A stretch of DNA of 64,000 nt from Paenibacillus rhizophilus (GCF_003854965.1 NZ_RQPI01000006.1:1-64000), one strand, 5' to 3'. Counted from the first letter of the stretch, positions 27,214-36,198 are shown. Program-made: numbers and translations. Notes: generated by a model not told the origin, from the letters alone.

Positions 27214-27771
27214 TTAATCGAGCGCAGTAACAACCTTCTCGGACACGAGCGAATAATCACCGTTTCGAGTCGCTTTCATGTAAAAGCCAAACCGGTATTT
27301 GCCACTCTCCTTAAAATCGTACGTGATTTCTTTCGTCGAGAACCAGAAATTATCCTCCTGTCCGCTACTTAAATCACTGGAATCGAGTTCCTTGACGTTG
27401 CCGGAGGGATCGATAATCGACAATTTGACGCCTGCGATATCGTCGGTGAGACTGTCTACCTGACACAGCGCCCTGAACTTCAGCTTACCCACTTTGACTT
27501 TTCCAAAAATGGTATCGCCCTTGAACAAGGATATGTGCACATTCGGTTTAAGAATCTTCACCTTGCCGGAGTCGCTCCAAATCACCAACCCGTCGATTTC
27601 CCGAGCGGGTATATAGGTTTTTCCATCGATCAGGTACCCTCCATCGGATAATTCCTTGCCGTTGCTCCATACGCGCACTTTTTGATAGACGGAATCGGCA
27701 AACAGCATCGAACCGCCCATCAGAGAAAATGCCAATACGCATACAGCCACTTTTCTCCATCTTTTATTCAT
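27214..27771 (-). CDS. Secreted protein with copper amine oxidase N-terminal-like (stalk) domain
   Basis: A signal peptide (about 1-26, hydrophobic VAVCVLAFSLMGGSMLFADS) is followed by GKELSDGGYLIDGKTYIPAREI. That resembles the repeat unit of the copper amine oxidase N-terminal domain common on Paenibacillus surface proteins. The remainder (about 80-185) is beta-rich, probably one extracellular sandwich. No enzyme motif is visible. The start at 27771 follows GGAGGT by 10 bases; an in-frame ATG at 27789 overlaps that signal. It is 185 aa. Confidence 0.75.
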   Translation of the reverse strand: MNKRWRKVAVCVLAFSLMGGSMLFADSVYQKVRVWSNGKELSDGGYLIDGKTYIPAREIDGLVIWSDSGKVKILKPNVHISLFKGDTIFGKVKVGKLKFRALCQVDSLTDDIAGVKLSIIDPSGNVKELDSSDLSSGQEDNFWFSTKEITYDFKESGKYRFGFYMKATRNGDYSLVSEKVVTALD

Positions 27772-28056
27772 CGCCGCTCGTACCTCCATACTAATTCATG
27801 CTGTTAATATATACTTCATCCGTCTGGGCAAGTTGCGCCTGCCTAGGCAAAATTTTCATTGAAATCGCTTATCGTCGGTTTTCTTGGGTTAATTTGGTTA
27901 AAATGAGAGGGGACGCCATGGGATCGCTTAAAAACAGCCGATTTGACGAGTTGTTTTATTTGGAACGAGTTGTTTTATTGGAATAGGAAACTTCATCATG
28001 CGTTTACAAACGGCTGGTACTATAAAACAGATGGCTAACCCGGGAGGTATTCGAAG

Positions 28057-28794
28057 ATGACCGTCAAACTGCAAATGCTCGGAACGGGCAGCGCCTTCGC
28101 GAAAAACTATTTCAACAATAACGCCCTGCTGCTGGGCAGCGGCTACACCCTGCTGATCGATTGCGGCATTACCGCTCCGCTGGCCATGCACGAGCTGAGA
28201 CGTTCCTTCGAGGAGATCGATGCCGTACTGATTACGCATCTGCATGCCGACCATGTCGGCGGACTGGAAGAGCTTGCACTGTCGCTGAGACATAAAACGG
28301 GCCGCAAAATGACTCTTTTGCTTGCTGAAGCGCTCGTCGAGCCCTTATGGGAGCACACCCTGATGGGCGGGCTCTATCAGGAGGGCAAAACGACTTCGCT
28401 CGACGATGTCTTTCATGTCCGTCCCCTGCTCCCGGATACGAATTATCGCCTCTCGTCTGAAATTAGCGTCTCTCTGATCGCAACACCCCACATACCCGGC
28501 AAAGACAGCTATTCGCTGCTGCTGAACGAGGATGTATTTTACAGTGCCGATATGACGTTTGAGCCTGAGCTTCTGACCGATCTTGTTCGAAGCCGCGGCT
28601 GCCGCAAAATTTATCACGACTGCCAGCTGGAAGGGCCTGGTATCGTTCATACGACCCTGGATGAACTGAAGAGTCTTCCCGAGGACATCCGCAGCAGAAT
28701 TTCCCTGATGCATTACGGCGACGAGAAGCCGGATTACATCGGGCGGACGTCAGGAATGGACTTTCTGGAGCAGCATGTGATTTATGAACTATAA
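28057..28794 (+). CDS. MBL-fold metal-dependent hydrolase (RNase Z-like)
   Basis: A 245-residue metallo-beta-lactamase-fold enzyme. Metal ligands are in [10 protein letters not shown] (His61, His63, Asp65, His66), TPHIPG, SADMT and LMHYGD near the C-terminus. N-terminal MLGTGSAFA matches RNase Z/phosphodiesterase-like members. No flexible exosite arm for tRNA is obvious, so substrate is left open. The ATG follows GGGAGG. Confidence 0.9.
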   Translation: MTVKLQMLGTGSAFAKNYFNNNALLLGSGYTLLIDCGITAPLAMHELRRSFEEIDAVLITHLHADHVGGLEELALSLRHKTGRKMTLLLAEALVEPLWEHTLMGGLYQEGKTTSLDDVFHVRPLLPDTNYRLSSEISVSLIATPHIPGKDSYSLLLNEDVFYSADMTFEPELLTDLVRSRGCRKIYHDCQLEGPGIVHTTLDELKSLPEDIRSRISLMHYGDEKPDYIGRTSGMDFLEQHVIYEL

Positions 28795-28804
28795 AAGACA
28801 AAAT

Positions 28805-28848
28805 AAAAAGGGACTGCCCATGACCATTGCGGCCACGCGGACAGTCCC
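28805..28848 (-). terminator. Terminator of the DUF3892 gene
   Basis: GGGACTG/CAGTCCC arms bracket a GC-rich inner region; on the minus strand TTTTTATTTT follows. Confidence 0.75.
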
Positions 28849-28865
28849 GTGCAATTGCGCTGCGC

Positions 28866-29102
28866 TTAAAACAGCGGAAGCTGGTCTAGATTGTTGGTCG
28901 GATCGCCGTCCGCATCCCCTCTAATATGGGGGGCTCCGTCCTTGCCTTTGAACACATTGACACCGGCTATCGCTCCGGCCTGAATTTCCTGCAGCGCCTG
29001 CTCATAGCTCACCACACGGCCCGTTGAGGTCTGAAACGAGGTCAAATCTCCGTCACCGTTTTTTTGAACTGCCACAAAACGTTCCCGTCCTCCGTTCACC
29101 AT
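28866..29102 (-). CDS. DUF3892-like small protein
   Basis: A 78-residue protein (MVNGGRERFVAVQKNGDGDL start) with VVSYEQALQEIQAGAIAGVNVFKGKDG and an acidic end. It resembles the DUF3892 family of small Bacillales proteins; function unknown. The ATG at 29102 follows AAGGAG by 9 bases, which fixes the start downstream of the longest frame. Confidence 0.8.
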   Translation of the reverse strand: MVNGGRERFVAVQKNGDGDLTSFQTSTGRVVSYEQALQEIQAGAIAGVNVFKGKDGAPHIRGDADGDPTNNLDQLPLF

Positions 29103-29182
29103 CTGGACAATCTCCTTACACTCAAATTTGCCAAAACAAGGCACCACTTAGATTGTCCGGCAGGCGGGTCGGTTATGCGGAC

Positions 29183-29626
29183 CTATAATTTTTTTTGCAT
29201 CCGCACGTGCAATATCCCGGCATCGTAGAAAGGCTTCTCGGAGATAACCTCGTAACCGAGCCTGCGGTAGAACGATTCGGCCTGGCACTGTCCGTCAAGG
29301 ATGGACGTTTCTAGTCCCAGCTCCCGGGCCAGCTCTTCCAGCGCCAACAGAAGAACCCGTCCGTAGCCCTTGACTCTGTATTCCTTCATCACGGCGATCC
29401 GCTGCATTTTTGCGGTGCCCTCTCTGTAATATGTCAATCTTCCCGTGGCAACGGGAACCCCGCCGTCAACGATCAGCATGTGATAGGCATCCGGGCCAAT
29501 CACATCATAACGGTCGATCTCTTCCTCCACGGGAACCTTTTGTTCTTCTACAAATACCTTTTTGCGGATATCCAGCCCCTGCTGCAGCTGCTCCTCTGTT
29601 GTAACGCGCACAATCTCCGCCGCCAT
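29183..29626 (-). CDS. GNAT family N-acetyltransferase
   Basis: A 147-residue GNAT protein. Acetyl-CoA-binding motif A is QRIAVMKEYRVKGYGRVLL (about 76-94), followed by LDGQCQAESFYRRLGYEV, where Tyr is the usual general acid. Similar to ElaA/YjcF-type acetyltransferases; substrate unknown. The start at 29626 follows GGGGAG with a long 11-base spacer. Confidence 0.88.
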   Translation of the reverse strand: MAAEIVRVTTEEQLQQGLDIRKKVFVEEQKVPVEEEIDRYDVIGPDAYHMLIVDGGVPVATGRLTYYREGTAKMQRIAVMKEYRVKGYGRVLLLALEELARELGLETSILDGQCQAESFYRRLGYEVISEKPFYDAGILHVRMQKKL

Positions 29627-29740
29627 TTTTGTGGATTCTCCCCTCTTTAGACTCGATAATGTCAATTAAACAATTATACTGAATATCATTTTGGCTGTAT
29701 AGCCGAAAGGGAAGAGAGCGGCTTAGTGCTCCGCTTGATG

Positions 29741-29977
29741 TTAACGGCCGTCCGAGTATACGTCATCCGGAATGGACTTCGAGTATACATCCTTCAACAC
29801 CGGAGCCAGCGGATCGCGCTCTTCTCCAAGCCCTCTTCCGGGATTTGAAATACTTGATATATCGAATGAATCGGAAAAGGCGGGGTCGGTGGACACCTCG
29901 TTGTGATACATACAGCCGGAGGCGGCAAACAGCAGCGCGCCGGAGACCGCGGCAAGTCCCAGTTGTCTTATTTTCAT
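29741..29977 (-). CDS. Small lipoprotein
   Basis: A 78-residue protein with a lipoprotein signal peptide: MKIRQLGLAAVSGALLF followed by the lipobox AASGC (Cys about 23). The mature part (about 55 residues) is polar and acidic, without a known domain. The ATG at 29977 follows AAAGGAG by 7 bases. Confidence 0.8.
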   Translation of the reverse strand: MKIRQLGLAAVSGALLFAASGCMYHNEVSTDPAFSDSFDISSISNPGRGLGEERDPLAPVLKDVYSKSIPDDVYSDGR

Positions 29978-30081
29978 AGTCCGACTCCTTTCTTCGGATT
30001 TACATATCCAGGTTTGTCCAATAGTTTTAACGAATCCGGTTCGTTTTATAACCAATGCCTCTCTGCCAAAAGTCAAATTGT

Positions 30082-30094
30082 GCTATAATAGCTA
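30082..30094 (+). promoter_or_regulatory. Extended -10 promoter of the AEC transporter gene
   Basis: The sequence TGTGCTATAAT is an extended -10, nearly identical to the one before the PBP gene at 1898-1908. It lies about 65 bases before the assigned GTG start. Confidence 0.5.
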
Positions 30095-30156
30095 CGTTTG
30101 ACCGTACGTTTATAGCCAAATATCTTCATACTTTTATATTGAAAAGAGTTGATTCC

Positions 30157-31080
30157 GTGGTAGGTGAGATTTTACTTCAGGTTGTGCTTCCTGTTTTTAT
30201 TCTGATTGGCGCCGGATCGCTGCTGCAGCGGCTGTTTCGGCTGGATTTGTATACGCTGGCCAAAATCAACTTTTATTACATAACGCCCGCCGCCGTGTTT
30301 ATGAGCATGTACCTCTCGAAAATGTCGGCTTCGCTCCTTGGCCTTATGGTCGGCTTCTACGCGCTGTACATAGGCATTCTTTATATTCTTTGCTTTACAC
30401 TTACACGCTCGTTAAAATACTCAACAAGCATGAAAGCCGCGTTTACGAACAGCGTAGTGCTCGATAACGCCGGAAACTACGGGATGCCGGTCAATGAGCT
30501 GGCGTTCCACGGTGACTCCCTCGCGGCTTCGCTTCAGTCGCTGATTATGGCGCTGCAGAGCCTGCTTACTTTTACCTATGGCGTCATATCCATTCAGCGG
30601 GCCAAGCTTAAGGGGAATTACCGGATTGTCATTATCGGTTTTCTCAAAATGCCCGTTCCTTACGCGCTGGTGCTGGGATTATTGTTACACGCTTTCTCCG
30701 TGCCTTTGCCGCTGTTCATTTCTAAACCGCTCACTTACGCCCAGGAATCGATGGTTGCCGTCGCCCTGCTCACGCTTGGAGCGCAAATTGTCAAATATCC
30801 GATCCGCCTTGCCCGGCTTGATCTTTATCTGAGCCTTCTGCTGCGCCTGCTTGCCGCCCCTACAATCGGCATTCTGCTCGTGCTGGCGCTCGGCATCAAG
30901 GGCATTCCCGCCCAGGCTCTGATCATCGCCTCCGGCATGCCGACCGGCGTCAACGCTTCCCTTCTGGCCGAGGAATACAATAACGAGCCGGACTTCGCGG
31001 CCCAGACCGTGCTGATTTCGACACTTCTGAATGTCATTACGATTACCGGTTTAATTTCGCTGGCCCGAGTGTTAGGGTAA
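30157..31080 (+). CDS. AEC family transporter (auxin efflux carrier-like)
   Basis: A 307-residue membrane protein with about ten helices in two inverted halves. It has the conserved NxxNYGMP motif as NAGNYGMPVNE (about 105) and SGMPTGVNASLLAEEY (about 275) in the second half. Bacterial members carry organic acids such as malate; the substrate is not determinable here. The GTG at 30157 follows AAGAG; the frame extends upstream through the promoter and that part is judged non-coding. Confidence 0.88.
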   Translation: MVGEILLQVVLPVFILIGAGSLLQRLFRLDLYTLAKINFYYITPAAVFMSMYLSKMSASLLGLMVGFYALYIGILYILCFTLTRSLKYSTSMKAAFTNSVVLDNAGNYGMPVNELAFHGDSLAASLQSLIMALQSLLTFTYGVISIQRAKLKGNYRIVIIGFLKMPVPYALVLGLLLHAFSVPLPLFISKPLTYAQESMVAVALLTLGAQIVKYPIRLARLDLYLSLLLRLLAAPTIGILLVLALGIKGIPAQALIIASGMPTGVNASLLAEEYNNEPDFAAQTVLISTLLNVITITGLISLARVLG

Positions 31081-31114
31081 GATCAGATGAACTACATACA
31101 GGGAGGAATAGCCA

Positions 31115-31705
31115 ATGAATAAGCTCGTATTTTTCCTCGGGGGAGCTGGAGCCGGCAAGACCACGCTGGCTAAGGCGCTGGCAGCAAGACGAAAAACAGC
31201 CTTCTTCGACATGGATATTCTGCTGCGGCCCGCCGCGGAGGCGATTATGAAGCTGCACGGACTTGACCCCTCCGACCGGGATTCCGAGGCTTACAAGAGG
31301 CTGTGCCGCGATCTGGGGTATCGGATAACGATGGACGCCGCTCTGGACAACGTCAAACTGGATGTCGACAGCGTTGTGGTAGGCCCTTTTACGAAAGAAG
31401 CCGAGGATGAAGGATGGATTGCGCGCGAGCTGGCGGGGATCGGGCGTTCGCTGTCTGATGTCGAGGTAAAAGCGGTCATTGTCAGCCTGTCCGATGAGAA
31501 GCTGTATAAGGAGAGAATTACCGCAAGACGTTCCGGACTGGATGATTGGAAGCTGCGCCACTGGGACGATTTCCGTTCCTCGCTTGCCAGCCGCACGGTA
31601 AAATGGCCGCTTCCCTCTTCCTCCATCCTGTACTTTGATAATTCCGGGCCGGACCCGGAACTTGCTGCGGACGCAGTCGAACGTTTTGTCTATCCGGAGG
31701 AATAA
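31115..31705 (+). CDS. P-loop NTPase/kinase-like protein
   Basis: A 196-residue protein with a Walker A GGAGAGKTT (about 9-17) and a DMD after strand 2, resembling small-molecule kinases. A lid-like RITARRSGLDDWKLR follows near residue 135. Substrate unknown. It lies 34 bases after the AEC gene with GGGAGG ahead of its ATG, so it may be co-transcribed. Confidence 0.8.
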   Translation: MNKLVFFLGGAGAGKTTLAKALAARRKTAFFDMDILLRPAAEAIMKLHGLDPSDRDSEAYKRLCRDLGYRITMDAALDNVKLDVDSVVVGPFTKEAEDEGWIARELAGIGRSLSDVEVKAVIVSLSDEKLYKERITARRSGLDDWKLRHWDDFRSSLASRTVKWPLPSSSILYFDNSGPDPELAADAVERFVYPEE

Positions 31706-31836
31706 CGCCGCTCTTCGTTTTGCCGTCTCCTTCCCGCTGTAATCTTTCGTTCCGTTTCCGCTTTTTTCATAATTCCCCCTTCTGTCCTGATGCTTGCCGG
31801 TCTAAATTAAGTTAATGAGGGAATGTTTGTAGTATT

Positions 31837-31890
31837 GTCAAACATTTTGACCTTGCGCAAATTGTGAAACAAATCACCGCTATTTATAAT
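31837..31890 (+). promoter_or_regulatory. Promoter region with two palindromes ahead of the SBP/GTPase/ABC operon
   Basis: A perfect palindrome GTCAAA-CAT-TTTGAC occupies 31837-31851. TTGTGAAACAAATCACC (31862-31878) resembles the FNR/CRP-family site TGTGA-N6-TCACA with one mismatch, and its left half also equals a Rex half-site. A TATAAT -10 lies at 31885-31890. An alternative -10 (TTACAA at 31901-31906) would put the FNR-like site near -42, the classic activating position. Redox control is an inference from these motifs. Confidence 0.5.
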
Positions 31891-31940
31891 TAAACATAAC
31901 TTACAAGCGCGTCTTCAAACCGAAGGCAATGAGAGGATGA

Positions 31941-32945
31941 ATGAATATGAAATCTGGAACGGCCCAAGTCAAAGAGAAATTACCCCGCCATTTGCTTGCC
32001 ATGCTGCCCTGTCCGCTTAAGGTGCCTCTTGAAGAAACGTTTCTGCACCAGCAGAGTTCGGGGCTCTGGTCCGATCTGGACCCGGAAGAACTCGCATTCG
32101 AAGGAAATGCCAATCAGAGTGACTTCTATAAAACGGTGGATCAGTTTCATTCTGCGGATGAATTGCCGGATGTCGTGATTACGCCGGGGATCAGCAGCTT
32201 TTTCCACCCGGACTTCCGCACCCGGTTTCTTGACAAAGACGTGTTCGCCGATGCCGCCGGGTACGCGCCGAATGAGCGGTTCGCGGAAATCGGGATGAAA
32301 GATCCGACAGGCAGGGTAACGCTGATGTGCGTGAATCCGCTGGTCATCGTCGCGGACAAAGCCAAGCTTGGCGATATTCCCGAACCTCGATCCTGGAGCG
32401 ATCTGCTGAATCCCGTCTACCGGAAGCAGGTGACGATGAGAGGCCATAACGGCACCTTTTGCGAGACGGTGCTGCTGACCATAGGACAGAGCTTCGGCGA
32501 AGATACGCTGACAGGGTTCGGGCGGTCGGTTCGCCAGGGACTTCACCCGGGTCAAATGGCAAAGCTGGCGGGTACGGACAATGAGGCGGGTACGGCTCTT
32601 TACGTCATGCCGTATTTTTACGCAAACATGATCCGCAAGCGGGATAAGGTTAATATCATATGGCCCGAGGAAGGCGCGATCGCAAGTCCGGTCTTCCTGC
32701 TGGCTAAACGCGGTTCGTCCGAGGCGGGACGCCGTCTGGCCTCCTTCTTCACTGGCGCGGAGACGGCGGAGCTGTGCGAGCAGGCCTTTTTCCCATCGCC
32801 TCATCCATCGGCGGCATCATCGTTCCCGGAGCGCAAGCTGCTGTGGATGGGATGGGACCTTGTCTGGAACCGGGATATTCAGACTTTGACGGACGCAGCG
32901 AACGCCGCCTTTAACAAAGGCTTTGAACAGGGGACTGACCAATGA
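31941..32945 (+). CDS. Solute-binding-protein-like protein without export signal
   Basis: A 334-residue protein with the pattern of ABC substrate-binding proteins of the iron/spermidine type: VITPGISSFFHPDF, SWSDLLNPVYRKQVTMRG, and VMPYFYANMI. The N-terminus is hydrophilic (KSGTAQVKEKLPRH) and has no signal peptide or lipobox in the right place, so it should stay in the cytoplasm. Cys24 lies in MLPCP, and other Cys in TLMCVNP and GTFCE could be ligands. The stop codon overlaps the next gene's ATG (ATGA). First gene of a tight three-gene operon; see the findings. An ATG at 31947 is an alternative start. Confidence 0.8.
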   Translation: MNMKSGTAQVKEKLPRHLLAMLPCPLKVPLEETFLHQQSSGLWSDLDPEELAFEGNANQSDFYKTVDQFHSADELPDVVITPGISSFFHPDFRTRFLDKDVFADAAGYAPNERFAEIGMKDPTGRVTLMCVNPLVIVADKAKLGDIPEPRSWSDLLNPVYRKQVTMRGHNGTFCETVLLTIGQSFGEDTLTGFGRSVRQGLHPGQMAKLAGTDNEAGTALYVMPYFYANMIRKRDKVNIIWPEEGAIASPVFLLAKRGSSEAGRRLASFFTGAETAELCEQAFFPSPHPSAASSFPERKLLWMGWDLVWNRDIQTLTDAANAAFNKGFEQGTDQ

Positions 32946-33652
32946 AGCTCATAACCGTGGCCGGACCGCCGTCGAGCGGCAAAACCTCCATGCTTCTGCG
33001 TGTGATCGATTGGTTCAAGGAGCAGGGATTGAAAGCGGGGGTCGTCAAATTCGACTGCGTCGCGTCCAAGGATGATGAGCGCTACCGTGCCAAAGGAGTG
33101 CCGGTGCTTCTCGGTCTTGCAGGCAACCTGTGCCCGGATCATTATTTTGTTACCAATATCGAAGCCTGCGCCCGGTGGGGGCAATCGCTTGAACTGGATA
33201 TTCTGATCAGCGAAAGCGCGGGACTGTGCAATCGCTGTTCCCCGTTTATCCGCCAGGCTCTGGCGGTCTGCGTCATTGATAATTTATCAGGGGCGAATAC
33301 CCCGACCAAAATGGGTCCTCTGCTCAAACAGGCCGACATCGTCGCCATTACCAAGGGTGACATCGTTTCCCAGGCCGAGCGCGAGGTGTTCCAGTACCAG
33401 GTACGCAAAGTGAATGCCAGAGCCGAGGTGCTGCAGATTAACGGCCTGACGGGACAGGGTAAGGAGCGCCTGGGCGCCCTGCTGACGCAGGCGCAGGATA
33501 TCGATACTTTGGACGGACGGAAGCTCCGTTTCTCGATGCCTGCCGCGGTCTGTTCCTACTGCCTGGGCGAAACCAAGATCGGGAGTGATTATCAAATGGG
33601 CAATGTCAAGAGCATTGCCATTCCCGATGTTCCCCGCCCGGAGGTGAGCTAA
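32942..33652 (+). CDS. HypB/UreG/CobW-type GTPase with CxxC motifs
   Basis: A 236-residue G3E-like P-loop GTPase. It shows Walker A GPPSSGKTS (8-16), a switch region after GVVKFD, SESAG (about 90-94) at the Walker B position, and TKGD (137-140) as guanine-specificity motif. Cys pairs occur at 96/99 (LCNRC) and 204/207 (CSYC), with further Cys at 39, 64 and 76. Relatives insert nickel or cobalt into metalloenzymes. Here no urease, hydrogenase or cobalamin gene is nearby. Overlaps the upstream gene by 4 bases. Confidence 0.85.
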   Translation: MKLITVAGPPSSGKTSMLLRVIDWFKEQGLKAGVVKFDCVASKDDERYRAKGVPVLLGLAGNLCPDHYFVTNIEACARWGQSLELDILISESAGLCNRCSPFIRQALAVCVIDNLSGANTPTKMGPLLKQADIVAITKGDIVSQAEREVFQYQVRKVNARAEVLQINGLTGQGKERLGALLTQAQDIDTLDGRKLRFSMPAAVCSYCLGETKIGSDYQMGNVKSIAIPDVPRPEVS

Positions 33653-33653
33653 C

Positions 33654-34448
33654 ATGACGGATAGCATTCAATCCATAACGATTCTTGGGGGCCGTTCCAA
33701 ATCAGGCCAACCCGAGGATGTGAACCTGAGGCTGGTACCTGGCGATCTTGTCGCTGTGGTCGGACCGACCGGCTCGGGCAAGAGCAGGCTGCTGGCCGAC
33801 ATCGAATATATCGCCCAGCGGGATACGCCGAGCGGGCGCTGCATCCTGATTAACGATCAGCCGCCCGCATCCGAGCTGAGGTTCGCCTGGGGAAGGAAGC
33901 TGATCGCTCAGCTCTCCCAGAACATGAATTTTGTGATGGACGCCACGGTAGCGGAGTTTATCTCCATGCATGCGGAGTGCCGCGACAACAGCTTCGAAGA
34001 GGCGGGACTGGAGAAACTGATCGGCAGCGTCGTCTCTCAGGCCAACCGGCTGACCGGGGAGCCCATTCATCCGGACACCCCGCTGACCGCGCTGAGCGGC
34101 GGCCAATCGCGCGCCCTGATGATCGCGGATACCGCTGTTCTTTCCGACAGCCCGATTGTGCTGATCGACGAAATCGAGAACGCGGGGATCGACCGCAGGC
34201 AGGCGCTGGATGTTCTCGTGCAGAATCAGAAAATTGTACTGATGGCGACCCATGACCCGATACTGGCGCTGCTCGCCCACAGCCGGATTGTGCTGAAGAG
34301 CGGCGGCATCGCCGATGTCCTGCGCAGCGACGAGGGTGAATCCGAACTGCTTGAAGAATTGCAGAAAGCGGACGCCGCCATCATGGCTGTCCGCGAGAAG
34401 CTGCGAAGAGGCGAGCGGCTGGAAGGCCCGGGGTTCAAGATCTCTTAA
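33654..34448 (+). CDS. ABC-type ATPase without a permease partner
   Basis: A 264-residue ATP-binding cassette: Walker A GPTGSGKSR (37-45), signature LSGGQSRALMIADTAVL, Walker B IVLIDEIENAG and the switch His in MATHDP. The Q-loop segment (AQLSQNMNF) is present. A helical tail follows the NBD (about 225-264). No membrane protein is encoded in the operon or nearby, so classical import is doubtful. It starts 1 base after the GTPase stop with GGAGGTGAG upstream, and the operon ends at a strong terminator. Confidence 0.88.
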   Translation: MTDSIQSITILGGRSKSGQPEDVNLRLVPGDLVAVVGPTGSGKSRLLADIEYIAQRDTPSGRCILINDQPPASELRFAWGRKLIAQLSQNMNFVMDATVAEFISMHAECRDNSFEEAGLEKLIGSVVSQANRLTGEPIHPDTPLTALSGGQSRALMIADTAVLSDSPIVLIDEIENAGIDRRQALDVLVQNQKIVLMATHDPILALLAHSRIVLKSGGIADVLRSDEGESELLEELQKADAAIMAVREKLRRGERLEGPGFKIS

Positions 34449-34498
34449 ATCTTTCGAGGGAGACGTTTCGTTTACTCTCCCGTTTAAGCCTCAACAAT

Positions 34499-34537
34499 AA
34501 AAAGCGAACCGGCCCCTCGTTGGCCGGTTCGCTTTTT
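34499..34537. terminator. Bidirectional terminator
   Basis: AAAAAGCGAACCGGCC pairs perfectly with GGCCGGTTCGCTTTTT across a 7-base loop, between the ABC operon and the convergent malic enzyme gene. Confidence 0.95.
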
Positions 34538-34600
34538 ATTATAACTATAGATAAAGTCAGACCTCGTTCATCCGGCAGAATGTGCTGCCTTTCACTTGAT

Positions 34601-35782
34601 TTAGTACACGGTGGTCAGCAAATTTTTTCTCGCAACTCCGGTTCGGATTGCCGCCTCGGCTACCGCCTTACGAATGCATTCTACGACCCGCTTGTCGAAA
34701 GCGTTAGGAATGATAAAATGTTCATTCAGCTCAGAAGCGTCGACAGCCGACGCGATCGCTTCCGCAACCGCAAGCTTCATTTCATCGTTAATGTCGCTGG
34801 CGCCGCAGTCCAAAGCTCCTCTGAATATGCCTGGGAAGCAGAGCACATTGTTAATCTGGTTCGGATAATCGGAGCGTCCCGTTGCCATAACCTTTACATA
34901 TGGAGCCGCAAGAGCGGGATCAATCTCCGGCGTCGGATTAGCCATTGCGAATACGATCGGATCTTTAGCCATACTCTGAACATCTTCGATCTTCAGCACA
35001 TTCGGCGCCGACACCCCGATAAATACATCCGCGCCTTTGATGCAGTCGGACAAAGAACCTTGTTCCAGATGGGGGTTGCTCAGCTCCGCAAATTCGGTCC
35101 AGTGAGGCTTGTCGTACACGTTCTGGCGGTTAATGGCGCCTTCCCGGTCAACGCCGATCAGATTTTCGGCTCCTGCGCCCAGCAGCATTTTCGCAACCGA
35201 TATGCCTGCCGCGCCGCAGCCGTTCACGACAATTTTGACATCCCGTATGTCTTTGTCTACCACCTTCAGCGCGTTAAGCAGGCCTGCCAGTACAACAATG
35301 GCCGTACCGTGCTGATCGTCGTGGAACACCGGAATGTCCAGCTCTTCCTTGAGGCGGCGCTCAATTTCGAAGCAGCGGGGAGAAGAAATATCCTCCAGAT
35401 TGATGCCTCCAAACGTGGGAGCGAGCGCCTTGACGATCGCGATAATCTCTTCCGTGCTCTTCGTGTCCAGGCAGATCGGGACCGCATCCACATCGGCAAA
35501 TTGTTTGAACAGAGCCGCCTTTCCTTCCATGACAGGCATGGCAGCCCTCGGGCCGATGTCGCCAAGTCCCAATACCGCCGTACCGTCGCTGATGACCGCC
35601 ACTGTATTTTTTTTGGTAGTCAGCTCATATGCTTTATCCTCGTCCGAAGCGATCGCCTGACATACTTTGGCTACACCCGGCGTATAGACCTTGGCCAGAT
35701 CCTCCATCGATTCGATCGGATGCTTCAACGTTGTTTCCAGTTTGCCGCCTTGATGAAGCAGCATGATTTCCTCCACATTCAT
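34601..35782 (-). CDS. Malic enzyme (malate dehydrogenase, oxaloacetate-decarboxylating)
   Basis: Converts malate to pyruvate and CO2 with reduction of NAD(P). The 393-residue short-form enzyme has YTPGVAKVC (catalytic Tyr), the metal/substrate region NLEDISSPRCFEIE, HDDQHGTAIVVLAG, and a dinucleotide site GCGAAGISVAKMLL. The sequence after strand 2 (GVDREG) leaves NAD preference likely but not certain. It resembles Bacillus YtsJ/MaeA-type proteins in size. CAGGAGGG precedes the ATG. Monocistronic. Confidence 0.94.
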   Translation of the reverse strand: MNVEEIMLLHQGGKLETTLKHPIESMEDLAKVYTPGVAKVCQAIASDEDKAYELTTKKNTVAVISDGTAVLGLGDIGPRAAMPVMEGKAALFKQFADVDAVPICLDTKSTEEIIAIVKALAPTFGGINLEDISSPRCFEIERRLKEELDIPVFHDDQHGTAIVVLAGLLNALKVVDKDIRDVKIVVNGCGAAGISVAKMLLGAGAENLIGVDREGAINRQNVYDKPHWTEFAELSNPHLEQGSLSDCIKGADVFIGVSAPNVLKIEDVQSMAKDPIVFAMANPTPEIDPALAAPYVKVMATGRSDYPNQINNVLCFPGIFRGALDCGASDINDEMKLAVAEAIASAVDASELNEHFIIPNAFDKRVVECIRKAVAEAAIRTGVARKNLLTTVY

Positions 35783-35863
35783 GGTTTTCCCTCCTGGTAA
35801 TTGGCTAACCGTTTCATCTTTCAGGTCTTTCTCAATTTATCCTGAATCGGGACGCTGTTCTCC

Positions 35864-36046
35864 CTAATCATTTCTATTTATATTTTCGGTATTTCTATCT
35901 ATAATTCTTAATTCAATCACATTACCCTGAGGGATTTCCGCCACATGCATCACATTGACGGATAAGCTTTTGAACTTATCGCAAATTCTTTCTAAAAGAA
36001 TGGTTCGTCCGGTTGTATTTCGTTCAATAAAAAGCAGCCGTAACAA
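35864..36046 (-). CDS. Possible small protein, unrecognised
   Basis: A 60-codon frame starting with TTG at 36046 behind GGAGAAG, with an amphipathic N-terminus and ENINRND end. No homologue is recalled. The region 35783-36200 is AT-rich and otherwise empty apart from the tRNA promoter, so this may be chance or the remnant of a longer gene. Confidence 0.25.
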   Translation of the reverse strand: MLRLLFIERNTTGRTILLERICDKFKSLSVNVMHVAEIPQGNVIELRIIDRNTENINRND

Positions 36047-36168
36047 CAGAATTCACTTCTCCGATTCTAGCGGATATTGGCGCATACGGCAATACATTCG
36101 TCTGATTACGATCATATTCGTAATTGCAGTGGCACAAACGATAATAAAGGACGAAATTAAAAAAACAG

Positions 36169-36198
36169 TTGCATCTTCCTCCTGCCTTATGATATTAT
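36169..36198 (+). promoter_or_regulatory. tRNA-Val promoter
   Basis: TTGCAT (36169-36174), an 18-base spacer and TATTAT (36193-36198), 12 bases before the tRNA. Confidence 0.65.

Noticed and set aside
27798..27986. Plus-strand frame of 62 codons before the MBL-fold gene
   Set aside because: No ribosome binding site and no resemblance to any family; lies in an AT-rich intergenic stretch.
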